Assembly: GCF_000308615.1 (NCBI RefSeq)
Contig: NZ_BAGB01000174.1
Coordinates: 243,076 to 307,075 of the forward strand
Direction: 5' to 3'
DNA from: Nocardia jiangxiensis NBRC 101359
GTDB taxonomy: Bacteria > Actinomycetota > Actinomycetes > Mycobacteriales > Mycobacteriaceae
Length of the DNA: 64,000 nt
Shown here piece after piece: positions 24,771 through 32,750 of this stretch. The notes under the pieces were generated by a model that did not search any database, was not told the origin of the DNA, and saw only the letters and a program-made list of their open reading frames with translations. How positions within the stretch are numbered: position 1 is the stretch's first letter; each line of letters begins with the position of its first letter. A program made the position numbers and the translations under genes.

Positions 24771-26023
24771 GCGCGCCCCGCCGCCGCGTGGTGGTGACCG
24801 GTATCGGCCTGGTCACCCCGCTCGGAATCGGCCTCGAAAACTATTGGAAGCAGCTGATTTCCGGCGTCAGTGGCGTTCGGGAGATCACCTCCTTCGACGC
24901 GTCGTTCAACCGGGTGCGGATCGGCGCGGAGGTGCAGGACTTCGATCCGTCGCAGTGGCTCGAATACAAGGATGTGCGGCGCTTCGACCGGGTCGGGCAT
25001 TTGGCGGTGGCCGCCTCGGAACTCACGCTCGCCGACCAGCACCTGGACGGACTGGATCGCGAGGATCTGGCGGTCATCATCGGATGCGCGCTGGCCGGGG
25101 TGAACACCGCGACCACCGGAATCGCCGATCGCCTTGCCGGACGCAATGTTTCACCACTGTTCATCCCGATGGCCATGGCGAACTTCGCGGCCTCCACGGT
25201 AGCGTTCCGGCACAAGTTCGGCGGGCCCTGCTACGCCCCGCTGAGCGCGTGCTCCTCCTCGGCCGACGCGGTGGGACAGGGATATCGCATGGTGCGTGAC
25301 GGTTATGCCTCGGCCTGTCTGGTCGGCGGCGCCGAAGCCGCCATGAATCCGACTGTGCTGGCAGGGTTCACGAGTATGCGAGCGTTGTCAAAACGCAACG
25401 ACGATCCGGCGGGCGCGTGCCGCCCGTTCTCCGGAGATCGCGACGGATTCGTCCTCGGCGAGGGTGCGGGCATGCTGCTGCTGGAGCCACTGGAGTCCGC
25501 GCGGGCACGCGACGCGCACATCTACGCCGAGGTGTGCGGCTACGGGCAGGTCGTCGACACCCACCATGTGACTGCGCCCCGCGAGGACGGCGCGTGTGCG
25601 GCCAAGGCGATGAGCAAGGCGATGCAGGAGGCGGGGGTGGAGCCGAGCGAGGTGGACTACATCAACGCGCACGGCACCGGAACGCAGCTGTCGGATCCGG
25701 CCGAGACCAAGGCGATCCACCTCGCCTTCGGCGAGCATGCCGGTTCGGTCGCGGTGAGCTCCACCAAGGCGATGACCGGACATATGCTCGGCGCGACCGG
25801 TGCGGTGGAGGCCGCCACCTGCGCGCTGGCGATCGACCGCGGCCAGATTCCGCCGACGATCAACCACACCGTGCCCGATCCGGAGTGCGATATCGACTGC
25901 GTTCCGAATACCGCACGGACACAGGAGGTTCGGATAGCCTTGTCGAATTCGATTGCCTTCGGTGGCCACAACGTGACGTTGGCTTTCCGCAAGGTCAGCG
26001 AGAGCCCGGAAGACGAGGAATAG
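24767..26023 (+). CDS. FabF-type 3-oxoacyl-ACP synthase II
   Basis: A 418-residue KAS II-fold enzyme with full catalytic residues: C162 in PLSACSSSADA, H302 in NAHGTGTQLSD, H339 in KAMTGHMLGATGAVE. The Lys block precedes it (VSSTKAMTGH). It elongates acyl chains with malonyl-ACP. With no chain-length-factor partner it is more like a dedicated fatty acid synthase elongation enzyme than a type II aromatic PKS. In flexirubin/aryl-polyene systems similar ketosynthases make the chains used by DarA/DarB. Four-base overlap with the preceding SCP2 gene. Confidence 0.9.
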   Translation: MSAPRRRVVVTGIGLVTPLGIGLENYWKQLISGVSGVREITSFDASFNRVRIGAEVQDFDPSQWLEYKDVRRFDRVGHLAVAASELTLADQHLDGLDREDLAVIIGCALAGVNTATTGIADRLAGRNVSPLFIPMAMANFAASTVAFRHKFGGPCYAPLSACSSSADAVGQGYRMVRDGYASACLVGGAEAAMNPTVLAGFTSMRALSKRNDDPAGACRPFSGDRDGFVLGEGAGMLLLEPLESARARDAHIYAEVCGYGQVVDTHHVTAPREDGACAAKAMSKAMQEAGVEPSEVDYINAHGTGTQLSDPAETKAIHLAFGEHAGSVAVSSTKAMTGHMLGATGAVEAATCALAIDRGQIPPTINHTVPDPECDIDCVPNTARTQEVRIALSNSIAFGGHNVTLAFRKVSESPEDEE

Positions 26024-26025
26024 GT

Positions 26026-26499
26026 ATGGAACTCACTCCCATCGGCACCGTCACCGCTCATCTCAAACCGCCCATAATGATCGGACCCGGCCCCTACGGC
26101 GTGCGGATGTTCGTCGAGATCCTCGACGGCGATCTCACCGGCGCATCGGAGGCCGCGGACGTCGCGCAGCTCACCGGCAAGGTGCTCTCCGGCGGTGGCG
26201 ACTGGGCGCTGATCGGTGCCGACGGCTGGGTGCGCTTGGATGTGCGCGTGCAGTTCCAGACCGGTGAGGGCGGCGTCATCTTCGCCTCGTTCCCGGGGTT
26301 GATCGAGATGACCGACAAGGTGCAGCAGGCGTTCATGGAGGGCAGCAGCACCGAATTCGACGATCAGTACTTCCGGGTGACCCCGCAGCTCGAAACCGGC
26401 GACAGCGATCTGAGCTGGGTCAACCACACGCTGTTCGTCGGCGAGGGCCGGTTCCTGGACGGATTCGGCTTGCAGTACAACATGTTCCGGGTCGGGTGA
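26026..26499 (+). CDS. DUF3237 family protein
   Basis: A 157-residue beta-barrel protein of the DUF3237 type. The pattern is PIGTVTAHLKPPIMIGPGPYGVRMFVEI, split here as IGPGPYGVRMFVEILDGDL, then LTGKVLSGGGDWALIGADGW, VRLDVRVQFQTGEGGVIFAS and YFRVTPQLETGD. Members are small calycin-like proteins of unknown function, sometimes in secondary-metabolite clusters. It lies two bases after the ketosynthase stop and shortly before the ABC exporter, so it belongs to the same transcript. A role as cyclase-like or binding protein is speculative. Confidence 0.72.
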   Translation: MELTPIGTVTAHLKPPIMIGPGPYGVRMFVEILDGDLTGASEAADVAQLTGKVLSGGGDWALIGADGWVRLDVRVQFQTGEGGVIFASFPGLIEMTDKVQQAFMEGSSTEFDDQYFRVTPQLETGDSDLSWVNHTLFVGEGRFLDGFGLQYNMFRVG

Positions 26500-26506
26500 G
26501 GGTTCG

Positions 26507-27277
26507 GTGACGACGGAGACATCCGATGCGGTGGCGGTGCAGGATCTGGTCGTCACGCGGGCTCGCCGCCCGGTGCTGCGCGGCTTGTCCTTCCGGATGC
26601 CGGTGGGGAGTGTGACGGGCCTGCTCGGTCCCAGCGGATGCGGCAAGACGACGCTGATCCGCGCGATCGTCGGGGTCCAGCGGATCAAATCGGGATCGGT
26701 GACGGTGCTCGGACTGCCCAGCGGTTCGGCCGCGTTGCGCGCGCGGCTGGGTTACGTGACCCAGTCGCCCTCGGTCTACGACGACCTGACGATTCGCCAG
26801 AACGTCCGGTATTTCGGTGCGGTGTACGGGGTTTCGAAGGCCGCGGTCGATCGCACCATACGTGACGTCGGGCTGGTCGAGCACGCCGATCGGCTGGTGG
26901 ACCAACTCTCCGGCGGACAACGCGCGCGGGCGTCCCTGGCCTGCGCGCTGGTCGCCGAGCCGGATCTGCTGGTGCTCGACGAGCCTACCGTCGGCCTGGA
27001 TCCGCTGCTGCGCCGCGATCTGTGGGATCACTTCCGCGGCCTGGCCGATGCGGGCACCACGCTGCTGGTGTCGAGTCATGTGATGGACGAGGCCGATCGC
27101 TGCGATCGGCTGCTGCTGTTGCGGGAGGGACGGTTGCTGGCCGACCAGCCGCCCGCGGAGTTGCGCGCCGTCACCGGCGCGGACAATCTCGAGGCCGCGT
27201 TCCTGGAGCTGGTGCTCGCGACCGAGCGCGGCGAAACTGTCGAAACCGTCACGGCGGCACGCGAAGTGGAGGTCTGA
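26507..27277 (+). CDS. ABC transporter ATP-binding protein
   Basis: A 256-residue ATPase with Walker A LLGPSGCGKTTLIRAI (about residues 43-58), Q-loop GYVTQSPSVYDDLTI, signature LSGGQRARASLACAL and Walker B DLLVLDEPTVGLDP, then switch His in LLVSSHVMDEADRC. It powers the membrane protein encoded 3 bases downstream. Together they form an exporter of the DrrAB/NodIJ kind, presumably for the product of the lipid cluster. GTG start. Confidence 0.92.
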   Translation: MTTETSDAVAVQDLVVTRARRPVLRGLSFRMPVGSVTGLLGPSGCGKTTLIRAIVGVQRIKSGSVTVLGLPSGSAALRARLGYVTQSPSVYDDLTIRQNVRYFGAVYGVSKAAVDRTIRDVGLVEHADRLVDQLSGGQRARASLACALVAEPDLLVLDEPTVGLDPLLRRDLWDHFRGLADAGTTLLVSSHVMDEADRCDRLLLLREGRLLADQPPAELRAVTGADNLEAAFLELVLATERGETVETVTAAREVEV

Positions 27278-27280
27278 GCG

Positions 27281-28018
27281 ATGTCCGTCCGGCTCACTGC
27301 CTGGACCGCGCTGCGGGTTCTGAACCAACTGCGGCACGACCGGCGCACGATAGCGTTGATCCTCGTGGTCCCCAGCGTGCTGCTGGCACTGCTGTGCTAC
27401 GTCTTCAACGGGCGCCCCGACATCTTCGATCAGGTCGGTCTGCTGCTGCTCGGGGTGTTCCCCTTCACCTCGATGTTCCTGATCACCAGTGTCGCGATGC
27501 TGCGCGAACGCGCCAGCGGCACACTCGAGCGGCTGCTGAGCATGCCGCTGCACAAACTCGATCTGATCCTGGGCTACGGCATCGCGTTCGCCGCGGTCGC
27601 CGTGGTGCAGGCGATCGTGGCCGCCACGGTCGCGTACGAGCTGCTCGGCCTGCAGACCCAGGGACATGTCGTGATCGTGCTGCTGATCGTGGTCTCCACG
27701 GCCGTGCTCGGTTCCTCGGCCGGACTGTTCACCAGTGCCTTCGCCCGCACCGAATTCCAGGCGCTGCAGTTCGCGCCGTCGGTCATCATCCCGCAGTTGC
27801 TGCTGTGCGGGCTGATCTGGCCACGTGAGGAGATGGCCGCGCCGTTGCGTGCGGTCAGCAATGTGGTGCCGCTGCGTTATGCCGCGGAGGCGCTGGATCA
27901 GGTGGGCACCTATCCCGAGCCCACCACTCTGCTGTGGCGCGATCTGGTGGTCGTGCTGGCGTTCGGCGTCGTACTGCTGGCCGCGGGCGCCGTCACACTG
28001 CGCCGCCGATCCAGTTGA
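27281..28018 (+). CDS. ABC-2 type transporter permease
   Basis: A 245-residue membrane protein with about six helices (ALILVVPSVLLALLCYVF, VGLLLLGVFPFTSMFLITSV, FAAVAVVQAIVAATVAYELL, HVVIVLLIVVSTAVLGSSAG, FAPSVIIPQLLLCGLIWP, DLVVVLAFGVVLLAAGAVTL). It follows the ABC-2 layout with the conserved ERASGTLERLLSMPL loop after helix 2. Partner of the preceding ATPase. Substrate unknown, likely a hydrophobic cluster product. Confidence 0.9.
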   Translation: MSVRLTAWTALRVLNQLRHDRRTIALILVVPSVLLALLCYVFNGRPDIFDQVGLLLLGVFPFTSMFLITSVAMLRERASGTLERLLSMPLHKLDLILGYGIAFAAVAVVQAIVAATVAYELLGLQTQGHVVIVLLIVVSTAVLGSSAGLFTSAFARTEFQALQFAPSVIIPQLLLCGLIWPREEMAAPLRAVSNVVPLRYAAEALDQVGTYPEPTTLLWRDLVVVLAFGVVLLAAGAVTLRRRSS

Positions 28019-28051
28019 CGCACACCGTATTACCCGAAGCGAGGTAGTTCG

Positions 28052-29044
28052 ATGGTTACTGCGCTCACCGTGGCACGGCACCTGGTGCCCGCGCCGACGA
28101 TGAACGACATGAAATTCGCCAATCGTGGCTTTCCCGTCTCCGCCAACGACGTCAGCAGGCGTTTCGAGGGCGTCTCGCGTGCGGTGATGGAGGGCTTCGA
28201 ATACGGCGCGGATGTGGCGAAGCAGGACGAGGTGGTGCGGCGGCTCGACTGGATCGACCCGTTCTACCAGAGTCTGGCCTACGAGGGCGCGGTGGCGGCG
28301 CTCATCCTGCGCGATCTGCTCGTGTTCGGAAGTACCAGTCGCGCAAAGGTATTCGTCGACGGCCCGGCCGAACCGCATTCGCTGATGGCATACGTCGGGT
28401 ACGGATTGGTGATGTCGCGGCTGCCGCGCTCGATGTGGCGGCGTGCGCTGCCCCGGTTCGATTCCAATGCGCTGGTGAGTCAGCTGAGCTGGCTCGCCGT
28501 GGACGGATACGGGTTCGATCGCGCCTTCTTCGACCCCGGGCGGTGGATCGATGGCGGTCGTCGCGCGCCTGAAATCGATTGGGAGGGTTACCCTTCCTAC
28601 TTCCCCAGGGCGTTCGACCAGGGTATCGGGCGAGCTCTGATGTTCGTGCACGGCGGAGACAGTGCCGCGGCGGGTGCGGCGGTTCAGCGATTCGCCCCGG
28701 ACCGTCGCGGTGATCTGTGGAGCGGAATCGGCGCGGCGCTGGGCTATCTCGGCGGGCAGCCGCGTGCGGCACTGCTGGATGCGATGTCCGACGCCGCTGC
28801 TCACGCGCCGGAGGTGGCGGTCGGGGCCGTGATGGCGATCAAGGCCCGGCACTACGCCGGATATGTGCCCGAGAGCACCGAACTCGCCGCCGAGGTGATT
28901 TGCGGCAGCAGCGTCGAGGAGATCTCGGCGTTGGCGGACAGAGCCGCGCAGGATCCACCGGGTGGGGGACCGGCGCCCGACTACGAGGTGTGGCGTCAGC
29001 GAGTCCGCGCCGAGTTCGCCGATTCGGCGGTGCGATCGGCATGA
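28052..29044 (+). CDS. DUF1702 family protein
   Basis: A 330-residue protein with the DUF1702 pattern: an N-terminal RGFPVSANDVSRRFEGVSRA, AVMEGFEYGADVAKQ, then PFYQSLAYEGAVAALILRDL, YVGYGLVMSRLP, YGFDRAFFDPGRWIDGGRRA, the conserved FDQGIGRALMFVHGGD and DLWSGIGAALGYLGG. Biochemical function is not known. Members are recurrent in some natural-product loci, including enediyne-type ones, but no enediyne PKS is present here. Its neighbours suggest a role in product maturation or transport. It overlaps the next gene by ATGA. Confidence 0.75.
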   Translation: MVTALTVARHLVPAPTMNDMKFANRGFPVSANDVSRRFEGVSRAVMEGFEYGADVAKQDEVVRRLDWIDPFYQSLAYEGAVAALILRDLLVFGSTSRAKVFVDGPAEPHSLMAYVGYGLVMSRLPRSMWRRALPRFDSNALVSQLSWLAVDGYGFDRAFFDPGRWIDGGRRAPEIDWEGYPSYFPRAFDQGIGRALMFVHGGDSAAAGAAVQRFAPDRRGDLWSGIGAALGYLGGQPRAALLDAMSDAAAHAPEVAVGAVMAIKARHYAGYVPESTELAAEVICGSSVEEISALADRAAQDPPGGGPAPDYEVWRQRVRAEFADSAVRSA

Positions 29045-30465
29045 GCACCCGATCCGTTTCCGCGCCCCCCGACGACGACCTGCACGGTTTTCCGGCGTCC
29101 GCGTTCAGCGTCGACCGGCCTTCCCTGGACCGCTTCGGTCCGGTTGAGGCGCTGCGGATACTGGTGATCGCGATGACGTTCATCGCCTGTGCCGCACGGC
29201 GTTTCGGCGGATATGCGCTGGCGGCGGCGTTCGGGCGACGTCGCGAGCGCACGGTGCGCTCGGCGCTGGCCGACGGGGCGGTCGACGGATTCGAGCGGCT
29301 GGGCCCGATGTTCGTCAAGCTCGGGCAGCTGATCGCCTCCTCCTCGGGTGCGTTCCCGCGCGAGCTGTCCGATGCCTGCCTGCGGTGTCTGGACGACGTG
29401 CCGCCCGCCTCCGCTGTTCGGGCTCGGGCGGTCGTCGAGCGGGATCTGGGTCGCCCGATCGCGGAGCTGTTCACCTCCTTCGACAGCGTTCCAATCTCGG
29501 CTGCCTCGGTCGCGCAGGTGCATGCCTGCGTCCTGCCCGACGGGCGCGAGGCCGTGCTGAAGATCCAGCGTCCCGGCATCGCCCGGCGGATGATCGTGGA
29601 TCTGCGCGCCGCACTGGTGCTGGCCCGGTTGCTGCACTGGCGTTTCGAGTCCGCTCGCATCGCCAATGCCGTCGGCGTGGTGCGCGATCTGTACGAACTG
29701 TCCGTGGCCGAGGTGAACTTCCTGGTGGAGGCGGACCGGCAGCATCGCGTCCGGGAGCAGCTGGGATTCTTCGGCGACAACGCCGATGTCGTTGTGCCCG
29801 AAGTGTTCTGGGACTTCTGCGGCCCGCGTGTGCTGTGCATGGAACGGTTGCGCGGGGTGCCGCTGGACCGATTCGACGACGTGCGCGCCCGCGCCGACGC
29901 GCCGATGCTGATCCGCCGCATGGTGAAGATGTGGCTCGAAGGGGTCACCGTGCACGGGCTGTTCCACGGTGACGTGCACGCGGGCAATCTGTGGCTGCTC
30001 GACGACGGCCGCCTCGCGATGCTCGACTACGGCATCGTCGGGGAAATGAGCGAACCGTGGCGGGCACTGGTGCGGGCGATGTTCTACGCCAGCGCCTTCG
30101 ACGGCGATTTCACTCCCGTGGCCCGCGCCATGCGCGAATTGGACCTGTTCCCGGACCAGAGCGCCGACGACGAGGCGATCGGCGCCCAGCTGGCCATGGT
30201 CGCCGGTCCGATCCTGTCCGGCGAGCTGGCCGATATGGACCTGCGCACGATCACCGGTCTGCTGCTGGACTTCGGCAAGGATCGCGGCCTGGCGGGCCCC
30301 GAACAGCTGATCCTGCTCGGCAAACAACTCGGCTATTTCGAACGCTACGCGGTCGCCCTGGCTCCGAATTGGCGACTGGGCCGAGACCTCTACCTGCTGC
30401 GCAACATCTTTCCCGAGAAGGTGGCGGCCGAGGCTGCTCGGCAAGGCGTTTCGCTGCCCTCGTGA
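29041..30465 (+). CDS. ABC1/AarF/UbiB-type atypical kinase
   Basis: A 474-residue protein-kinase-like protein. The KxGQ-type motif is PMFVKLGQLIASSSGAFP, the Ala-rich loop is SAASVAQVHACVLPDGREAV, followed by VLKIQRPGIA. The catalytic region is LFHGDVHAGNLWLLDDGRLA and MLDYGIVGEM. UbiB/COQ8 members support isoprenoid-quinone synthesis, possibly by extracting lipid intermediates from membranes using ATPase activity. Here the motif usually written ExD reads EVNFLVEA, with Asn replacing Asp. In this cluster it may help handle a membrane-embedded phenolic lipid, which resembles a quinone precursor (inference). Last gene of the operon. Confidence 0.85.
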   Translation: MSTRSVSAPPDDDLHGFPASAFSVDRPSLDRFGPVEALRILVIAMTFIACAARRFGGYALAAAFGRRRERTVRSALADGAVDGFERLGPMFVKLGQLIASSSGAFPRELSDACLRCLDDVPPASAVRARAVVERDLGRPIAELFTSFDSVPISAASVAQVHACVLPDGREAVLKIQRPGIARRMIVDLRAALVLARLLHWRFESARIANAVGVVRDLYELSVAEVNFLVEADRQHRVREQLGFFGDNADVVVPEVFWDFCGPRVLCMERLRGVPLDRFDDVRARADAPMLIRRMVKMWLEGVTVHGLFHGDVHAGNLWLLDDGRLAMLDYGIVGEMSEPWRALVRAMFYASAFDGDFTPVARAMRELDLFPDQSADDEAIGAQLAMVAGPILSGELADMDLRTITGLLLDFGKDRGLAGPEQLILLGKQLGYFERYAVALAPNWRLGRDLYLLRNIFPEKVAAEAARQGVSLPS

Positions 30466-30485
30466 ATCGGGTGCCGCCGACGGCC

Positions 30486-30513
30486 GTCTCAAATTGAGAT
30501 CTGCATCACAGAG
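30486..30513 (+). promoter_or_regulatory. Composite motif upstream of the MimR-like gene
   Basis: Palindrome GTCTCA-AAT-TGAGA (30486-30499) is followed after three bases by GCATCACAGAG (30503-30513). The same two elements with identical spacing occur at 41668-41695 in the prmA promoter region. It lies 46-73 bases before the regulator ATG. Probably a binding site for the regulator itself. Confidence 0.65.
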
Positions 30514-30558
30514 TGAGGCGGTAACGTGAGTTACTCGGGGGTGAAGTCGAGGTAGCAG

Positions 30559-32319
30559 ATGGTGAGCAACGTGGAGACGAGCACGCGCTTGCGGCAGGCA
30601 AGGGACGAGTTCCTGAGTTCGGGTTCGGTCGATGACGGATTGATCTCCGGTACCGTCCGGGATTCCTGGCAACGCTCCCGCGATCTACGCGTTCATCCCG
30701 ATCGAGTGGATCTGCCGTTCGTGCGGGAGCCGGATCTCGATTCGCCCCTGGTGGTCGCGGCCTCGCCGGTGGTGCATCGGTTGGGTGAGGATCTGGCAGC
30801 CCAGTCGGTCAGCATCATTCTCACCTCCGCGGACGGATTGGTCCTGGACCGCGCCGCCGCCGATGCCCGAATCCGGGCCGTGCTCGATTCGGTGCAACTG
30901 GCCTGTGGGTACAGCTATGCCGAGAAGTTCGTGGGCACCAACGGCATCGGGACGACGGCCGAGACCGGGCGCGCGACCTTCATTCGCGGCGGCGAACATT
31001 ACCTCGGGACCCTCGGGCGGCTCGCGTGTGCCGGCGCGCCCATCCGGGATCCGCTCTCGGGCCGCGTCGCGGGCATCCTCGATCTGACCTGCTGGGCACG
31101 GCAATCGGATCCGCTGCTGGTCACGCTCGCCAAGACCGCGGGCTCGCAGATCGAGGATCGGCTGCGCGCGCTGGCCACCGAAAGTGAAGCCGCACTGCTG
31201 GATACGTATCTGCGGCAGTGCCGCCGCTATCCCACCGGTGTGCTCGCGGTCGGCGACGACATCGTGCTGATGAACCGCTATCTGCGCGAATCGCTGGACG
31301 GGCTGGATCAAAGCGCGTTGCTCGGGCACGCGACGGACCTGCAACGCTCGCAGTCGACCACGGCGGCTGCCGTGCTGCCCAGCGGATACCTGGCCAAAGT
31401 CACCGTTGCCGAACGGATTACGTTACGCAGCGGCCGCACTCACATCGTGGCCCACGTGGCCTTGACCGACAGTGCGCTCAGCAGAACCCGACTCGTGGCC
31501 CGCTCCGCGGTGGTGCCCGGACTCGCCGGCGGCAGCAGTTCCTGGCGGAGAAGTTGTCAGCAGGTCGAACGATGTTGCGCCGATCGCGACTGGGTGGTCC
31601 TGGACGGCGAATCCGGTTCGGGGCGAACGAAACTCGCGGAGATGGTGGCGCACCACGTCCGTTCGGACAGGACGGTTCGAGTGCTGCGCCTGGATCGGAG
31701 CCGGGGCGCCGAGGAGATGCTCAACGCGCTCGAAGCCGAGGTCGCCCGGGACGACTTCGACATCGTGCTCACCGATATCGACGAATTGCCCGAGGACGTC
31801 CTCGAATCGGTCTCGACGGTTCTGCAGTCGTGCGCTGGACGCGGTTGGATTGCCGCCACGATGAATTCGACCGTGCCGTCCCCCGCCGTGGAGACCCAGC
31901 TCCTGCCCCTGTTCATGCACACCGTCCCGGTGCCCGCGCTGCGGCATCACATCGAAGATCTCGACGAACTGGTGCCCGATCTGCTCCGGGAACTCACCAA
32001 GGGCGCTGACATCACGATGTCTCCCGCGGCGCTGCGACGGCTGGCGAAATTGTCGTGGCCGGGGAATATCGCCCAACTGCGTCAGGTGCTCGCCGAAATC
32101 GTCACCTGGCAACGCTCGGGCGTCATCACACCCGACAAACTGCCACCCGAATGCCATTCGCTGACCCGCCGCACCCTCACTCCCATGGAGGCCCTGGAAC
32201 GGGACGCCATCGTGCGCAGCCTGCACGACCACGACGGCGACAAGCGCTCCGCCGCAGCCGATCTCGGCATCTCCCGCGCCACCATGTACCGCAGGATCAG
32301 GCAGTACGGCATCACCTAG
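30559..32319 (+). CDS. mimR: MimR/AcoR-like bacterial enhancer-binding-type activator
   Basis: A 586-residue regulator. The N-terminal half resembles AcoR: ISGTVRDSWQRSRDLRVHPD then a GAF-like domain (YAEKFVGTNGIGTTAETGRA, FIRGGEHYLGTLGRLACAGA). The centre has a degenerate AAA+ domain: Walker A-like GESGSGRTKLAE and an IVLTDIDELPEDV Walker B-like region. The sigma-54 contact loop GAFTGA is not seen. The C-terminal Fis-type helix-turn-helix is GDKRSAAADLGISRATMYRRI. In mycobacteria MimR activates the mimABCD monooxygenase genes, and this gene faces the matching operon. Loss of GAFTGA suits actinobacteria, which lack sigma-54. Convergent with the operon across a strong hairpin. Confidence 0.83.
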   Translation: MVSNVETSTRLRQARDEFLSSGSVDDGLISGTVRDSWQRSRDLRVHPDRVDLPFVREPDLDSPLVVAASPVVHRLGEDLAAQSVSIILTSADGLVLDRAAADARIRAVLDSVQLACGYSYAEKFVGTNGIGTTAETGRATFIRGGEHYLGTLGRLACAGAPIRDPLSGRVAGILDLTCWARQSDPLLVTLAKTAGSQIEDRLRALATESEAALLDTYLRQCRRYPTGVLAVGDDIVLMNRYLRESLDGLDQSALLGHATDLQRSQSTTAAAVLPSGYLAKVTVAERITLRSGRTHIVAHVALTDSALSRTRLVARSAVVPGLAGGSSSWRRSCQQVERCCADRDWVVLDGESGSGRTKLAEMVAHHVRSDRTVRVLRLDRSRGAEEMLNALEAEVARDDFDIVLTDIDELPEDVLESVSTVLQSCAGRGWIAATMNSTVPSPAVETQLLPLFMHTVPVPALRHHIEDLDELVPDLLRELTKGADITMSPAALRRLAKLSWPGNIAQLRQVLAEIVTWQRSGVITPDKLPPECHSLTRRTLTPMEALERDAIVRSLHDHDGDKRSAAADLGISRATMYRRIRQYGIT

Positions 32320-32358
32320 TCCGCGCGCGGGTTTCGGTCCTGCACCGGCCATGCCAGC

Positions 32359-32392
32359 GCGACCGCGGGGTCGTCGAGGACCCCGCGGTCGC
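32359..32392. terminator. Bidirectional terminator between mimR and the prm operon
   Basis: A perfect 14-bp stem: GCGACCGCGGGGTC (32359-32372) pairs with GACCCCGCGGTCGC (32379-32392), with a six-base loop. It sits between the convergent stop codons at 32319 and 32410. Confidence 0.75.
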
Positions 32393-32409
32393 GGCAGTGG
32401 TCTGTGCGG

Positions 32410-32736
32410 CTACGGGGTGATTTCCAGTTCACCCATGCGAGACCACTCGACGCCGGGAATCTCGGTGTTGATGATGCGCGGCGTCTCCTGGAGCGCCGGG
32501 CGCATCGCCGCCAGCCCTTGCCGGAAGTGCTCGGAGCCGACGTGCTCGGCACCGGCTGCGCCGTCCCGAAACGCCTCCACCAGCACGAACTGCGCCGGAT
32601 CCGCCGTGCTGCGACTCCATTCGAACCAGAGATTTCCCGGCTCGGATCGGGTCGCTTCGGTGAATTCCCGGGTGAGCACCGTCCACTGATCCTGGAATTC
32701 GGGGCGGACCTTGAATTTCACGACGATGAAAATCAC
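32410..32736 (-). CDS. Antibiotic-biosynthesis-monooxygenase (ABM) domain protein
   Basis: A 108-residue dimeric alpha/beta-barrel-type protein: VIFIVVKFKVRPEFQDQWTV, REFTEATRSEPGNLWFEWSR, FVLVEAFRDGAAGAEHVGSE, HFRQGLAAMRPAL. ABM/YgiN-like proteins include quinol monooxygenases and heme-degrading enzymes. GTG start with AGGAGGAG. It is the last gene of the propane operon, 14 bases after groEL; an ABM gene is not part of the standard prmABCD set I know, so its job here is open (possibly detoxifying or quinone-related). Confidence 0.75.
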   Translation of the reverse strand: MIFIVVKFKVRPEFQDQWTVLTREFTEATRSEPGNLWFEWSRSTADPAQFVLVEAFRDGAAGAEHVGSEHFRQGLAAMRPALQETPRIINTEIPGVEWSRMGELEITP

Positions 32737-32750
32737 GCTGCTCCTCCTAC

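Noticed and set aside
24767..26023. Type II aromatic polyketide synthase with chain-length factor
   Set aside because: Only one FabF-type ketosynthase is present, no KS-beta partner, and the other ketosynthase is KAS III-like.
26420..28852. 810-codon minus-strand open frame opposite the ABC transporter genes
   Set aside because: Low-complexity Gln/His/Arg-rich translation, no start signal, covers four genes with strong domain evidence.
28052..29044. Enediyne biosynthesis suggested by DUF1702
   Set aside because: No enediyne polyketide synthase or other UnbL/UnbU-type genes are in the window; the ketosynthases are DarB- and FabF-like.
30486..30513. CRP-type site suggested by GCATCACA
   Set aside because: Only one half-site resembles TGTGA/TCACA; the better explanation is the shared composite motif with the prmA promoter.
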